Positions 8,961 to 17,005 of a stretch of 64,000 nucleotides of DNA are shown here, in pieces. The notes under the pieces were generated by a model. The model ran no database searches. It was not told the origin of the DNA and saw only the letters and a list, made by a program, of their open reading frames with translations. The first letter of the stretch is position 1. Every line of letters starts with the position of its first letter. The DNA comes from Christensenellaceae bacterium. Lineage in GTDB: Bacteria > Bacillota > Clostridia > Christensenellales > CAG-138. A program made the position numbers and the translations under genes. Location of the stretch: positions 16,855 through 80,854 of the forward strand of contig JAISKB010000012.1 of assembly GCA_031261085.1 (NCBI GenBank). Direction: 5' to 3'.

Positions 8961-10172
8961 ATGTACAAACAAAAAAGGCTACTGGCGTGCGCCCTGGTGC
9001 TGGCAATGCTGCTGGTTTGCGCGTTCCCGATGACGGCGGCGGCGACACTGAATATGACATTGCCTGTGTCAGGCACACCAACGATTACGCTTTCTAAGGG
9101 CGGCTCTGCGAGTGAGAGCGACCTGCTGACGCAGGCGGATAGCCAGATTCTCGATTTATCGTTCGAACTGGATTACAGCAACCTTAATACGCTTGTGAGT
9201 GGCGTTGTAGCCTCGGGTGGCCCAGCGGCGGCAATGTTCAGCGACGCTGCGCTCATATCGGGCACATTTACCGCCACAGTCACGTTAGATTCTAACATTA
9301 CAGTAAACACGAGCGCCCTTCCTACCGGCGGGGCTGCGTTGCAGAATTTGATTTCCAGCAACTTACAAACAATTTTTACCATCGACAGCATAACCTATAA
9401 TGCTGTACCGAATACAATTACCGGTGTAGCTAGCCTAAAACCGGGAGTAACCGGGGGTGATCTTAATACTGCAGCTATGATTACGGAATTGTCGGCGATG
9501 GAATTCAACTTGCCTGGCGCGCTGACGGTGGCATCTACGGCATATGATTCGCCGTATGCTTCTCCTGCTGTATCGCCTGCGGTCACAGTTACCTCGGAAG
9601 CTGATTGGGAGATACGTATTCCTCCTATTTTTGGCATCCTTGCTCCTACTCTTGTAGGTCAACTTCTTGACATAACCAATGATTCTTCTTCTTCGTTGCC
9701 TTATGTTACCAGCGTTACCACTGGCGGCACGATTAACGACCCAATCATTCGAGCGCATATGAACATGAACACCGAGAACCAAGATTTATACCTGGGCGGC
9801 AGGGTCGTTACGCAGTACCAGAACGCTGCAGGCGGCACGCTTTCGGCTTCTACTACGCAAACGCTGGAGTTAGGTGCTGGTTATTCCACTACACCAAAGA
9901 ATATTTCGGGCTATACTTTGAGCGCGACTCCCTCTAATGCTAGTGGCACCACAACGGCTGCTACCACGACGGTCACCTATGTATACACCAAAAACCCCGG
10001 CGGCGGCGGCGGTGGCAGCTGGACGCCCACCGCTACCCCCACCCCCCTGCCCCTGCCCGTGCAGCCCCCCAAAACAGGCGGCAACGCAAACACGGTTTGG
10101 TTGCTTTGCCTAAGCTGCGGCGCGGCCATGGCACTGGCTTGCACGGCGCTTCGCAAAAAGCAGGAAAATTAA
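8961..10172 (+). CDS. Cell-wall-anchored surface protein with MucBP-like domain and PPKTG sorting signal
   Basis: 403 residues. An N-terminal signal peptide (MYKQKRLLACALVLAMLL, cleavage probably near TAAAA) leads into two conserved blocks shared with the paralogue at 10696: LISGTFTATVTL and TGVASLKPGVTGG. Near the C-terminus a MucBP-like repeat reads VVTQYQNAAGG, LELGAGYSTTP, ISGYTLSATP, VTYVYTKN. A Gly/Pro/Thr linker then leads to the sorting signal PPKTGG, a hydrophobic stretch and a basic tail ALRKKQEN. PPKTG matches the (S/P)PxTG signal described for Clostridioides difficile sortase B rather than LPxTG. Likely a secreted adhesin-like protein covalently bound to peptidoglycan. GGTGGAGGT precedes the ATG. 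Confidence 0.8.
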   Translation: MYKQKRLLACALVLAMLLVCAFPMTAAATLNMTLPVSGTPTITLSKGGSASESDLLTQADSQILDLSFELDYSNLNTLVSGVVASGGPAAAMFSDAALISGTFTATVTLDSNITVNTSALPTGGAALQNLISSNLQTIFTIDSITYNAVPNTITGVASLKPGVTGGDLNTAAMITELSAMEFNLPGALTVASTAYDSPYASPAVSPAVTVTSEADWEIRIPPIFGILAPTLVGQLLDITNDSSSSLPYVTSVTTGGTINDPIIRAHMNMNTENQDLYLGGRVVTQYQNAAGGTLSASTTQTLELGAGYSTTPKNISGYTLSATPSNASGTTTAATTTVTYVYTKNPGGGGGGSWTPTATPTPLPLPVQPPKTGGNANTVWLLCLSCGAAMALACTALRKKQEN

Positions 10173-10203
10173 ATAACCAATTTGATATAGCATAGCATGT
10201 TGT

Positions 10204-10228
10204 AAAAGCCCGCCTTTGGCGGGCTTTT
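10204..10228 (+). terminator. Terminator of first surface-protein gene
   Basis: AAAAGCCCGCC-TTT-GGCGGGCTTTT perfect hairpin with T run. Almost the same terminator follows the paralogue at 11771. The 467 bases from here to 10695 hold AT-rich sequence and the second promoter; I see no gene there. Confidence 0.9.
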
Positions 10229-10544
10229 TGCGTGCGCTCCGAAAAAAGCGCGCATGCGCCAAAAACACGCATTTCAATTCATTTACTGCAAGCTCCCGTC
10301 GTTTCGCGCCATTTACAACAAAAATACTTACGTTTATAGCGACATGGCGCAATCCTATAAGAAAAGAATATAAAATAAAAAATTATGCATATACTTCTAA
10401 TAATTTAGAGTTTTTGGGTGAAGGGCGCCAAATTATACCAAAGCGGGCTGTGTGCATGGTTTTGGGAAAATAGGCTGAATGCACAGTAAAAAAAGAACGA
10501 TATGGAAGAAAGGCGATAAATCGAATCATTTACATCAAAAATAC

Positions 10545-10573
10545 TTGCATTTACAACAAATGTGAAGTAAAAT
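10545..10573 (+). promoter_or_regulatory. Promoter of second PPKTG surface-protein gene
   Basis: TTGCAT (10545-10550), 17 bases, TAAAAT (10568-10573). The spacer sequence is identical to that at 8797-8813 and includes ATGTGAA; TTTACAT lies upstream in place of TTCACAT. Leader, AGTAAC repeats and the GGTGGAGGTA ribosome binding site are also shared, so the duplication unit included the regulatory region. Confidence 0.65.
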
Positions 10574-10695
10574 ACAAACGGGATATAAAATTATGAAAGT
10601 AACAAAAAATAACGAAAAGTAACTTTTATGGAATAGATGCGGCTGCGGTATAAATATGATTATAATTTAAAGTTTTTTGGTGGAGGTATCAAATT

Positions 10696-11736
10696 ATGTA
10701 CAAACAAAAAAGGCTGCTGGCCTGCGCCCTGCTGCTGGCAATATTGCTGGTATGCGCGTTCCCGATGACGGCGTTTGCGGCGGCATTTGTAGGCGCTGAG
10801 CAAACCGTGAACGGCGTGCCGGAAATTAAACTTACCATGGTTCAGAACAGCAATGTGAACGCTGCGGGCGGCCCGCTCCTGTGGGAGTATGGCAATAAAG
10901 CCCTCGATTTGGAATTCACGCTCAATTTCAGTGATATTGCCCCCGTTGTGCAGGGCGTTGCGAATGCTACAATACCCCTAACGCCTGATTTCTCGGCACA
11001 TCCCTCCTATAGCCTGCTAACGAACTCGATAAGCGGGTTCAGCGGCGTCGCCCTCATATCGGGCACGTTTACCGCTACGGTAACGCTGAGTTCCAACCTT
11101 ACCGTAAACCAAAGCGTCCTCGATTTGACAACATTACCGCCGGGAGACCCTGGGTTGCAGGCCTTGCTTACCAGCCAAGATTTGAGGGATGTTTTTCAGG
11201 TGGAGAGCATAAGCGTTGTTACCACCGGCAACCCAACGATTACCGGCGTGGCCAGCCTTAAACCGGGTGTAACGGGGAGTACCCTTAACAACGCAAGCAT
11301 ATTGGGGCCGCTGACGGCGATGACCTTCAGCTTGCCCAATGCGCTCACTGTGAAACCCGCTATGTATAATTCCGCACCGCTGGTGAACAATGCGGTTAAG
11401 GTTGATTCGAGCGCCGAATGGGGTATGAGTGTCCCGGGGAACCTTGCTCCTACTGTGGAAAATCTACTCTTCTATACATTCGGCGTTCCCCGCCCTTTAG
11501 ATAATGCTCCGTTTGTAGCGCTCCCCATGAAGATGGGGGTGGGCGAAAAGGAACTGTACTTGGGCGTAAGAAACGACGACGATGATGATGACGACGATTG
11601 GACGCCTCCCACGCCCCTGCCCTATCTGCCCCCCAAGACCGGCGGCAGCGCCAACGCGGCTTGGCTGCTTTATATAGCGGGCGGCGTTGCCATGGTATTG
11701 GCTTGCACGGCGCTTCGCAAAAAGCAGGGGAATTAA
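10696..11736 (+). CDS. Cell-wall-anchored surface protein, paralogue of 8961..10172, with PPKTG signal
   Basis: 346 residues. The signal peptide is nearly identical to the upstream paralogue, ending near AFAAA. The shared blocks LISGTFTATVTL and ITGVASLKPGVTG show common descent, but the C-terminal MucBP-like repeat is absent. Instead a run of eight Asp (after LYLGVRN) precedes WTPPTPLPYL and the sorting signal PPKTGG, a hydrophobic segment and ALRKKQGN. The acidic run next to the wall anchor could bind cations. Own promoter and terminator, so independently expressed. Confidence 0.8.
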   Translation: MYKQKRLLACALLLAILLVCAFPMTAFAAAFVGAEQTVNGVPEIKLTMVQNSNVNAAGGPLLWEYGNKALDLEFTLNFSDIAPVVQGVANATIPLTPDFSAHPSYSLLTNSISGFSGVALISGTFTATVTLSSNLTVNQSVLDLTTLPPGDPGLQALLTSQDLRDVFQVESISVVTTGNPTITGVASLKPGVTGSTLNNASILGPLTAMTFSLPNALTVKPAMYNSAPLVNNAVKVDSSAEWGMSVPGNLAPTVENLLFYTFGVPRPLDNAPFVALPMKMGVGEKELYLGVRNDDDDDDDDWTPPTPLPYLPPKTGGSANAAWLLYIAGGVAMVLACTALRKKQGN

Positions 11737-11770
11737 CACCAACTGGATATAGCACGGTAAAGCGCGTTGT

Positions 11771-11795
11771 AAAAGCCCGCCTTGGCGGGCTTTTT
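11771..11795 (+). terminator. Terminator of second surface-protein gene
   Basis: AAAAGCCCGCC-TT-GGCGGGCTTTTT hairpin, near-copy of the one at 10204. Confidence 0.9.
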
Positions 11796-11835
11796 GCGTG
11801 CGCATAAACGGCCAAAACGGCCATTTTTTCGGGCA

Positions 11836-11864
11836 TTGACATAAAGCGATAAAAAATATAGAAT
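11836..11864 (+). promoter_or_regulatory. Strong promoter of the serine-less ACP-like gene
   Basis: TTGACA (11836-11841), 17 bases, TAGAAT (11859-11864). The leader is about 70 bases. Confidence 0.8.
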
Positions 11865-11940
11865 AGTGAAGTGATTTTTCTGCGATTTTTGCAGTATTAT
11901 GAAAGGCGGGCATACTTTGCCGCCGGGAGGACTTATAAGC

Positions 11941-12162
11941 ATGGATGATTTTTCGCGCTTGCGCGAGCTGGTGCACGACATCACGGGCGTGCCGACCGAG
12001 CTGATTACGCCGGAATCCACAGCGGAGCAGCTCAATATGGATATGCTGGATATCACCGAGCTGGTGATGGATATCGAAGAGGCGTTCGATGTGCTCATCG
12101 AGGATGATGTACACATTCAGGGCATGGGCGACCTGCTGGCGTGTATAAAGGTACCGGCATAG
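11941..12162 (+). CDS. Acyl-carrier-protein-like protein lacking the phosphopantetheine serine
   Basis: 73 residues, the size of an ACP. Helix II reads LNMDMLDITELVMDIEEAF, which aligns with the ACP consensus LGADSLDTVELVMALEEEF, but the invariant Ser of DSL is Met (codons gat atg ctg). The rest of the fold, including acidic helix II and the VHIQGMGDLLACI ending, fits. Without Ser it cannot carry the 4'-phosphopantetheine arm, so it is probably a regulatory or structural ACP homologue. The start at 11941 was chosen by GGGAGGACTTATAAGC; an in-frame ATG at 11899 would add 14 residues. It stands alone between its own promoter and terminator. Confidence 0.75.
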   Translation: MDDFSRLRELVHDITGVPTELITPESTAEQLNMDMLDITELVMDIEEAFDVLIEDDVHIQGMGDLLACIKVPA

Positions 12163-12165
12163 GGT

Positions 12166-12196
12166 AAAAAAAGAGTGGCTTCGGCCACTTTTTTGC
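12166..12196 (+). terminator. Terminator of ACP-like gene
   Basis: AAGAGTGGC-TTC-GGCCACTTTTTT hairpin with A and T flanks; probably works for both converging transcripts. Confidence 0.85.
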
Positions 12197-12217
12197 GTTT
12201 TATGGAGGTGGTTTCGC

Positions 12218-13288
12218 TTAAGCCTGCGGCCCGCTTGGCGCGGTAATGGCGGCGCAGCGCTCGCTGAACCAAAGCGCGCCCACCGCCAGCAGCACCAAAA
12301 CCCAGGGCAGCGCGGCCAAGGAAAACCGCGCGGCAAGCAACCCTACGCAGGACGGCAGCAGCATAACGCCCACGTTGGCGGTGGCCATCTGCAGGCCAAT
12401 ACCGGCGCGCGCATAGGGCTTGCCAAACCGTGCGGGCGTTTCGTGCAGCATGGCGGGGAAGAAGGGCGCCACCCCCAGGCCGGTGAGCAAAAAGCCCAGC
12501 ATGCCCACCGCTGTGGGCAGCGGGAGCAGCAGCAATACGATACCAGCGGCCGCAACGCAGCATCCCAAGCGGATGATGCTTTGCCCGCGCAGCTTATTCG
12601 ATACCAGCCCCGCAAGCATCCTGCCCACGGTGATCGCGCCAAAGTACAGGGCGGCCCAAGCCGCCGCCGTTGCGGAATCCAGCCCCTTTTGCGTCACCAG
12701 GTAGCTGGCTATCCAGGTACCGGCGGAGCTTTCCAAGCCCGACATACACCCGAGCGCCAGCATGGCGTGCTTTACGCCCGGCCTTTTTAGCGCTTGCCGG
12801 TTGGTGACGAGGGGCGCGGCGCTTTCCTCTTGCTGCGCGGCGCCGAGCGCGGCATGCGGGGCTGCCTGCCATAGGCGGCGGGAGAGTATCAGCGCCAGCA
12901 CGACGCCGAGCTGCAGCAAAGCGACCGTACGGTAGCCCATGCGCCATCCGCCCAAATAGGCTATGCAGGCCGACATGATGAAGGAGCTTAGCGAGGCGCC
13001 CAAGCCCCAAAAGCAATGGAGCCAGTTTAAATGCCGGGCCTTATAATGCAGCGCCACATAGTTGCTCAAGGCCACGTCGATGGAGCCGCCGCCCAGCCCC
13101 AAGGGTATGGCGCACAGGCACACCAGCACCGGCGAGGCCGCAAATGATATGCCCAGCAGCGCGAGGGCTGTCATGCCAAGGCTGGCTATTGTGACCCGCA
13201 CCGTGTGGAACCTGCGCACCGCGCGGGTGCTCAACAGGCTGGCTACCACCGTGCAGGCATAAATGATGAGCGATATGTTCCCCGCCAA
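12218..13288 (-). CDS. MFS transporter, 5' end anomalous (first helix upstream without a start codon)
   Basis: The frame from the TTG at 13288 encodes 356 residues of a major facilitator with about eleven hydrophobic helices, loop motifs such as STRAVRRFHTVR and HCFWGLGASLS, and a central Gln/Glu-rich loop (AAQQEESAA). The missing first helix (YPPIFALLFVIYLTFAGYG) is encoded in the same frame upstream, at about 13345-13415, but no ATG, GTG or TTG precedes it. Two ATGs at 13431 and 13422 lie one base out of frame. Either a rare start (ATT or CTG) is used or a one-base frameshift has split the gene. The substrate is not predictable; sugar or drug efflux families look alike. Confidence 0.6.
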   Translation of the reverse strand: MAGNISLIIYACTVVASLLSTRAVRRFHTVRVTIASLGMTALALLGISFAASPVLVCLCAIPLGLGGGSIDVALSNYVALHYKARHLNWLHCFWGLGASLSSFIMSACIAYLGGWRMGYRTVALLQLGVVLALILSRRLWQAAPHAALGAAQQEESAAPLVTNRQALKRPGVKHAMLALGCMSGLESSAGTWIASYLVTQKGLDSATAAAWAALYFGAITVGRMLAGLVSNKLRGQSIIRLGCCVAAAGIVLLLLPLPTAVGMLGFLLTGLGVAPFFPAMLHETPARFGKPYARAGIGLQMATANVGVMLLPSCVGLLAARFSLAALPWVLVLLAVGALWFSERCAAITAPSGPQA

Positions 13289-13682
13289 GGTTAAAGGCGC
13301 GTGTATGTCGGCGTGCAGCAGCGGCCACGCCGTGCCCAGCAGAGAATCCTGCAGGCCATAGCCGGCAAACGTCAGGTAGATAACGAACAGCAGTGCGAAA
13401 ATGGGCGGGTACCTCGTTTCATATATTTCATAAATGCAAAGCGGGTATTTTTGGGGTGGAACTCTAGCCGTCAGTATATTCTTTTTTTGTGGGGTTTCAT
13501 TTTAATTTTGTCCATCCCTTAGGCATCACTCCGAGGGAACTTTTGGGAGAACGTTTTCGCGGGGAGCCCGCTCCCCGCACCCCGGCTGGGGACGGGGCGC
13601 CGTCCAAAGAAACCCTTCGCATGGAGGGAATAAGTGTTTGAGGGAGCCGCTTCTCTTGCTTTGCAGGTGGAATTCATTCCAC

Positions 13683-13862
13683 ATCATCTCGAAAAAATGC
13701 AAACGGCTTGTGTCTCCAATGGGGGTGCGGGGGCAAAGCCCCCGCAAGCAGAATTCCTTAATTCTCTTCCCCCTCCTTGGGGAGGGGGTTAGGGGGTGGG
13801 GTAAGACTTATACCGTTAAGTTAAAAAGCAAAACGTGGGGGGTGCGGGGGCTTACCCCCGCA
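13683..13862. repeat. Composite intergenic repeat cluster
   Basis: The 440-base gap between the MFS gene and the SDR gene contains a composite element: TCATCTCGAAAAAATGC (13683 on), CAATGGGGG, then a perfect hairpin TGCGGGGGC-AAA-GCCCCCGCA (13726-13746). Next comes the TTCCCCCTCC-TTGG-GGAGGGGG-TTAGGGGG module (13768-13803) and a second TGCGGGGG-CTTA-CCCCCGCA hairpin (13843-13862). The composite recurs at 51527-51590. The remaining part (13441-13682) shows no gene. Confidence 0.8.
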
Positions 13863-13868
13863 AAAAAT

Positions 13869-14603
13869 CTACCCAATAAACCCGCCGTCCACGCGCAGCG
13901 TTTGCCCGGTAATAAAGCCCGCCTTTTCACCGGCGAGGAACACCATGGCCTCGGCCACCTCTTCGGGCCGGCCAATGCGGCATAGCGCGGTACGTTCGGC
14001 CAAATCGGCAAGCTCGGCGGGGCTTAGGGCGGCGTTCATATCGGTTTGGATCACGCCGGGCGCCACGCAGTTCACGCGGATGCCGCTGGGCCCAAGCTCC
14101 TGCGCTAGCGCCTGGGTCATGCCGATGAGCGCGGCCTTGGACGCCGAATAGGCCACCTCGCAGCTGGAGCCGTTCAGGCCCCATATCGAGGCTGTGTTTA
14201 CGATGGAGCCCCGCTTGCGCGAAAGCATAGCGGGCAGCACGGCGGCGGACATATTGCGCGCCCCCAGCAAGTTTACATCCAGCAGCCGCTGCCAGTCGGC
14301 GGGCGCGGTTTGGTCAAACAAGCCCACATAGGATATGCCGGCGTTGTTGATAAGCGCGTCCAGCGGGCCATATGCATCCTGCAGGGCCTCTACCATGGCG
14401 GCGCAGTCGGCCGGGTTTGCGACATCCCCCTCCAGCGCGGTGGCAAAGCCGCCAAAGTCCTCTATGGCCTCCACCACCTCATAGGCGGCATCGCGGTTGG
14501 TATGGTAGTTGACGCCCACGCGCCAGGCGGCGCGGGCAAACGCAAACGCGGCCGCGCGGCCTATGCCGCGCGACGCGCCTGTAATGAGTACATTTTGGGG
14601 CAT
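13869..14603 (-). CDS. Short-chain dehydrogenase/reductase, FabG-like
   Basis: 244-residue NAD(P)-dependent SDR. The cofactor motif is TGASRGIG (residues 8-15), then NNAG in LINNAGISYVG, the catalytic Ser in NTASIWG, and YSASK (YxxxK) with Lys four residues on. The C-terminus GFITGQTLRVDGG is typical of FabG and related 3-oxoacyl-ACP or sugar-alcohol reductases. The start at 14603 has GCGAGG upstream; a longer frame is a shadow of the preceding gene. It is 20 bases downstream of the Tim44-like gene on the same strand and probably cotranscribed. No fatty-acid genes are nearby, so its substrate is unknown. Confidence 0.88.
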   Translation of the reverse strand: MPQNVLITGASRGIGRAAAFAFARAAWRVGVNYHTNRDAAYEVVEAIEDFGGFATALEGDVANPADCAAMVEALQDAYGPLDALINNAGISYVGLFDQTAPADWQRLLDVNLLGARNMSAAVLPAMLSRKRGSIVNTASIWGLNGSSCEVAYSASKAALIGMTQALAQELGPSGIRVNCVAPGVIQTDMNAALSPAELADLAERTALCRIGRPEEVAEAMVFLAGEKAGFITGQTLRVDGGFIG

Positions 14604-14623
14604 AGCCGTTTTACCTCGCTGCT

Positions 14624-15610
14624 TTAGTTGGCCTGTCGCTGCGATATCCCCTTTATGGCGAATATCGCCCAGTCGTGCTCGGCCAGTGTTACGATGGCAT
14701 CGCAATAGGGGCACTTGGCGCTGTGGTTGATGGAGAGCGGCGCGCCGCAGGAGGGGCAATGCACGCTGGTCATCTCGCTGGCCGCGCCCGTCACCTGGCC
14801 GGTCGGCCGCGCCATATCCCACTCATACTCCATAAACAGCTCGCGGCTGCGGTTGCCCGCCACCACCGCGCCGGTGTTGTCATCCAGCGTATAATCCACA
14901 ATGCGGGTGCGCAGCGCCGCCACGATATGGTCGCTGTCCCCGCTGCGGTACCAGCCCCGCAGCAGCACGCTCAGCACCGAGATGCGCTCCACATAGTTGG
15001 TGCGGTTGGTGCGCGCGAAGTCGGATAGCTGGCGCTCCATCTGCGCATAAAACGCATCCGTCAAATAGGGGCGGAGCGGATCGAGATCCTTGGCCTGCCA
15101 GGCGTTTTGCATCTGCACATACAGGTTGCCCAGCTTTTCCTGCAGGGCGGATGCGTTAAAGCCGGCGTCCTCCGCGGCATAGCTGTCCATGGGCTGCAGG
15201 GCGGATGCCGCGGTTAGCTGCCCGCCCGGCATCACCGGGTTATTCTTGCCCCGCCTGGAGATAAACACTATGATTAGCACCACGATGATGACCGGCACCA
15301 CGAAGGAAGCGAAAGAACCGCCGGAGCTTTGCCCGGAGGGCGTCGCAACCCACCCGCTATCGCCGCCGGCCGTGCTGCCGCCTATAAAGCCTCCGCTGCC
15401 GCCGCTACCCCAGCTGTCGTCGTCATCCCAGCTGCTGCCGCTATCCCAGCTGTTGCCACTATCCCAACTGCTGCCGGAGTCCCAGCCCGAGCTTGAGCCA
15501 TAATCGCTGTCGCCAGAAAAGCTGCCAAAGTCCGCCTGCGCCAACAAGGGGCACAGCAATACCGCGCAAAGCAGCAACGCGGCCAGCAGGAGCGAGGAGG
15601 ATTTTTTCAT
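14624..15610 (-). CDS. Tim44-like domain membrane protein with zinc ribbon
   Basis: 328 residues. Signal peptide at 1-26 (ALLLCAVLLCPLLAQA), then a low-complexity Ser/Gly/Asp/Trp stretch with several copies of a WDSGSS-type unit, a membrane helix near residues 107-122 (VVPVIIVVLIIVFIS), and a Tim44-like domain (LYVQMQNAWQAKDLDPLRPYLTDAFY). Two CxxC pairs (CPSCG, CPYCD) form a C-terminal zinc ribbon. This architecture is a known family of unknown function in Firmicutes and is thought to sit at the cell surface or membrane. AAGGAA lies 8 bases before the ATG. First gene of a pair with the SDR. Confidence 0.8.
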   Translation of the reverse strand: MKKSSSLLLAALLLCAVLLCPLLAQADFGSFSGDSDYGSSSGWDSGSSWDSGNSWDSGSSWDDDDSWGSGGSGGFIGGSTAGGDSGWVATPSGQSSGGSFASFVVPVIIVVLIIVFISRRGKNNPVMPGGQLTAASALQPMDSYAAEDAGFNASALQEKLGNLYVQMQNAWQAKDLDPLRPYLTDAFYAQMERQLSDFARTNRTNYVERISVLSVLLRGWYRSGDSDHIVAALRTRIVDYTLDDNTGAVVAGNRSRELFMEYEWDMARPTGQVTGAASEMTSVHCPSCGAPLSINHSAKCPYCDAIVTLAEHDWAIFAIKGISQRQAN

Positions 15611-15765
15611 CGTGCAAAATTCCTTTCAAACCACAGCGGTATCATAATCTTACTATAATATACATCATACCCGCCGCCAATGAAAGATGCGCCGCGCAAT
15701 TCGTGGCGGAAGAAACATATATTTACAATTGCCGCGCACGGGCGGGTTTGCATTTAAAAGCAAAA

Positions 15766-15800
15766 AATCCCCCATCCTTGGCAAGGCGGGGGGAAGGAAG
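15766..15800. repeat. Degenerate copy of the GC-rich hairpin repeat
   Basis: AATCCCCCATCCTTGGCAAGGCGGGGGGAAGG resembles the CCCTCC-TTGG-GGAGGG module seen at 7476 and 13768 but is imperfect. It lies beyond the stop of the exonuclease gene and may help terminate it. Confidence 0.5.
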
Positions 15801-15863
15801 GCAAGCCTCAGCCCTCTATTTCTTTTTGCGCCTTTTTTGGCAGCCCGCGCAAAATCAAAATTT

Positions 15864-16838
15864 TTATAGGGAGGCTTGCAGTGCCGCGGGCGCGCTTTCG
15901 GCCTGCGCGGCCGGCCGCTTCGCCCTCCCGTGGCGTCCCGGGCGCGCCTTTGCAAAGGCGGCGCGCGCCGCGTCATCGGCCGGGCACAGTGCGCGGCATA
16001 TGCGGTAGCCCTCGGCGGCGTTCTTTTTCACGCGGATGCGCACCATATATTCGCCGTGCTCCTCACACGAAGCCATGGCCATCTTGCGGTCGCCGCTGAA
16101 GGATAGCCATTTGCCGCAGGTCAGCTCCGCGCCGCATTCCGGGCAATAAAACTGCCTTGCCGCCATATCGCAAAACGCCTGCGCGCGGGAGGCGAACCCC
16201 CGCACGGTTTCGGCGTTGGCCAGCCGCGCCCGCTTGGCCTGGCGCTTGCGGGGCTCGCGTTTGGGCGGCTCCTGATATTCGGCAAGGCCGCGGGGCATAT
16301 CCAGTGCGGCGCAAATGCAGGCGGTGCTCTCGGCATCGCTCAGGGCATCGTGCGCGCGGCCCACAAAGGGCAGGGCCAGTTTTTCCATAGCGGTGGCCAG
16401 CGCCCACTGCCTGTTTTCCTGCGCGATTTGGGCGTCGAACACGCGCTGCAGGTCATATACGGGGGGTAAAAACGCGGTATCCATGCCGTGCAGCACAAGG
16501 TTTTCCCGCAATATGGGCATATCGTCCCGTCCCCAGGTGATAAAGCAATAATCCGCCCCACCGCACCAGTCGAAAAACCGCGCCATGGCCTCGGCAAACG
16601 GGAGGCCCTCTTTAAGGCGCGCGTTGCTCAGGCCGGTCAGCCGCTTTACCAGGCTGTTCATGCGCACATAATGCACCGGCCGTATAAAAACTTCAAACGA
16701 ATCGAGCGCCGCAAAGCTTTCATCCAGCATAACCGCGCCCAGCTGCACGATTTCGCCATGCAAAAACAAGGGCGCTTTGATGATCTTTTCCTTTGTGACG
16801 GCTTGGTTCCACTCCATATCGAATACAACATATCGCAT
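15864..16838 (-). CDS. DEDDh 3'-5' exonuclease (ERI1/KapD-like) with C-terminal zinc motif
   Basis: 324-residue exonuclease of the DnaQ fold. Catalytic residues visible: D7 and E9 in VVFDMEWNQ (ExoI), the central Asp in WGRDDMPIL (ExoII), and His and Asp in RAHDALSDAEST (ExoIII). This order fits the ERI1/KapD group acting on RNA or DNA ends. The C-terminal third has CPECG and a second Cys, and ends in a basic tail. The start must be at 16838 to keep D7. No Shine-Dalgarno is visible and a TACACT -10 box ends 6 bases before the ATG, so a leaderless transcript is possible. Confidence 0.82.
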   Translation of the reverse strand: MRYVVFDMEWNQAVTKEKIIKAPLFLHGEIVQLGAVMLDESFAALDSFEVFIRPVHYVRMNSLVKRLTGLSNARLKEGLPFAEAMARFFDWCGGADYCFITWGRDDMPILRENLVLHGMDTAFLPPVYDLQRVFDAQIAQENRQWALATAMEKLALPFVGRAHDALSDAESTACICAALDMPRGLAEYQEPPKREPRKRQAKRARLANAETVRGFASRAQAFCDMAARQFYCPECGAELTCGKWLSFSGDRKMAMASCEEHGEYMVRIRVKKNAAEGYRICRALCPADDAARAAFAKARPGRHGRAKRPAAQAESAPAALQASL

Positions 16839-16943
16839 GCATATAGTGTAACATACTTATATATATCAAAAAAGTAGCGCGGCGCAATTTTTCGCGATTG
16901 GGAAAATTTTTTAAACGAATGCTTCATTACTTTAATGCTTTAC

Positions 16944-16972
16944 TTGACTAATGTGATGAAATCGGGTATACT
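16944..16972 (+). promoter_or_regulatory. Histidine operon promoter
   Basis: TTGACT (16944-16949), 17 bases, TATACT (16967-16972): near-consensus housekeeping promoter. Predicted transcription start at about 16979 leaves only some 27 bases before hisZ, too short for a T-box or attenuator. Confidence 0.85.
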
Positions 16973-17005
16973 GCATATAAAATGCGATTTGAGGAGAAGC
17001 GGCCA

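Noticed and set aside
10216..10473. Rightward 85-codon frame between the two surface-protein genes
   Set aside because: It starts inside the terminator of the first gene, lacks a ribosome binding site and has no family resemblance.
16973..17005. T-box or attenuator ahead of hisZ
   Set aside because: The promoter at 16944-16972 leaves only about 27 bases of leader, with no hairpin or tRNA-pairing sequence.
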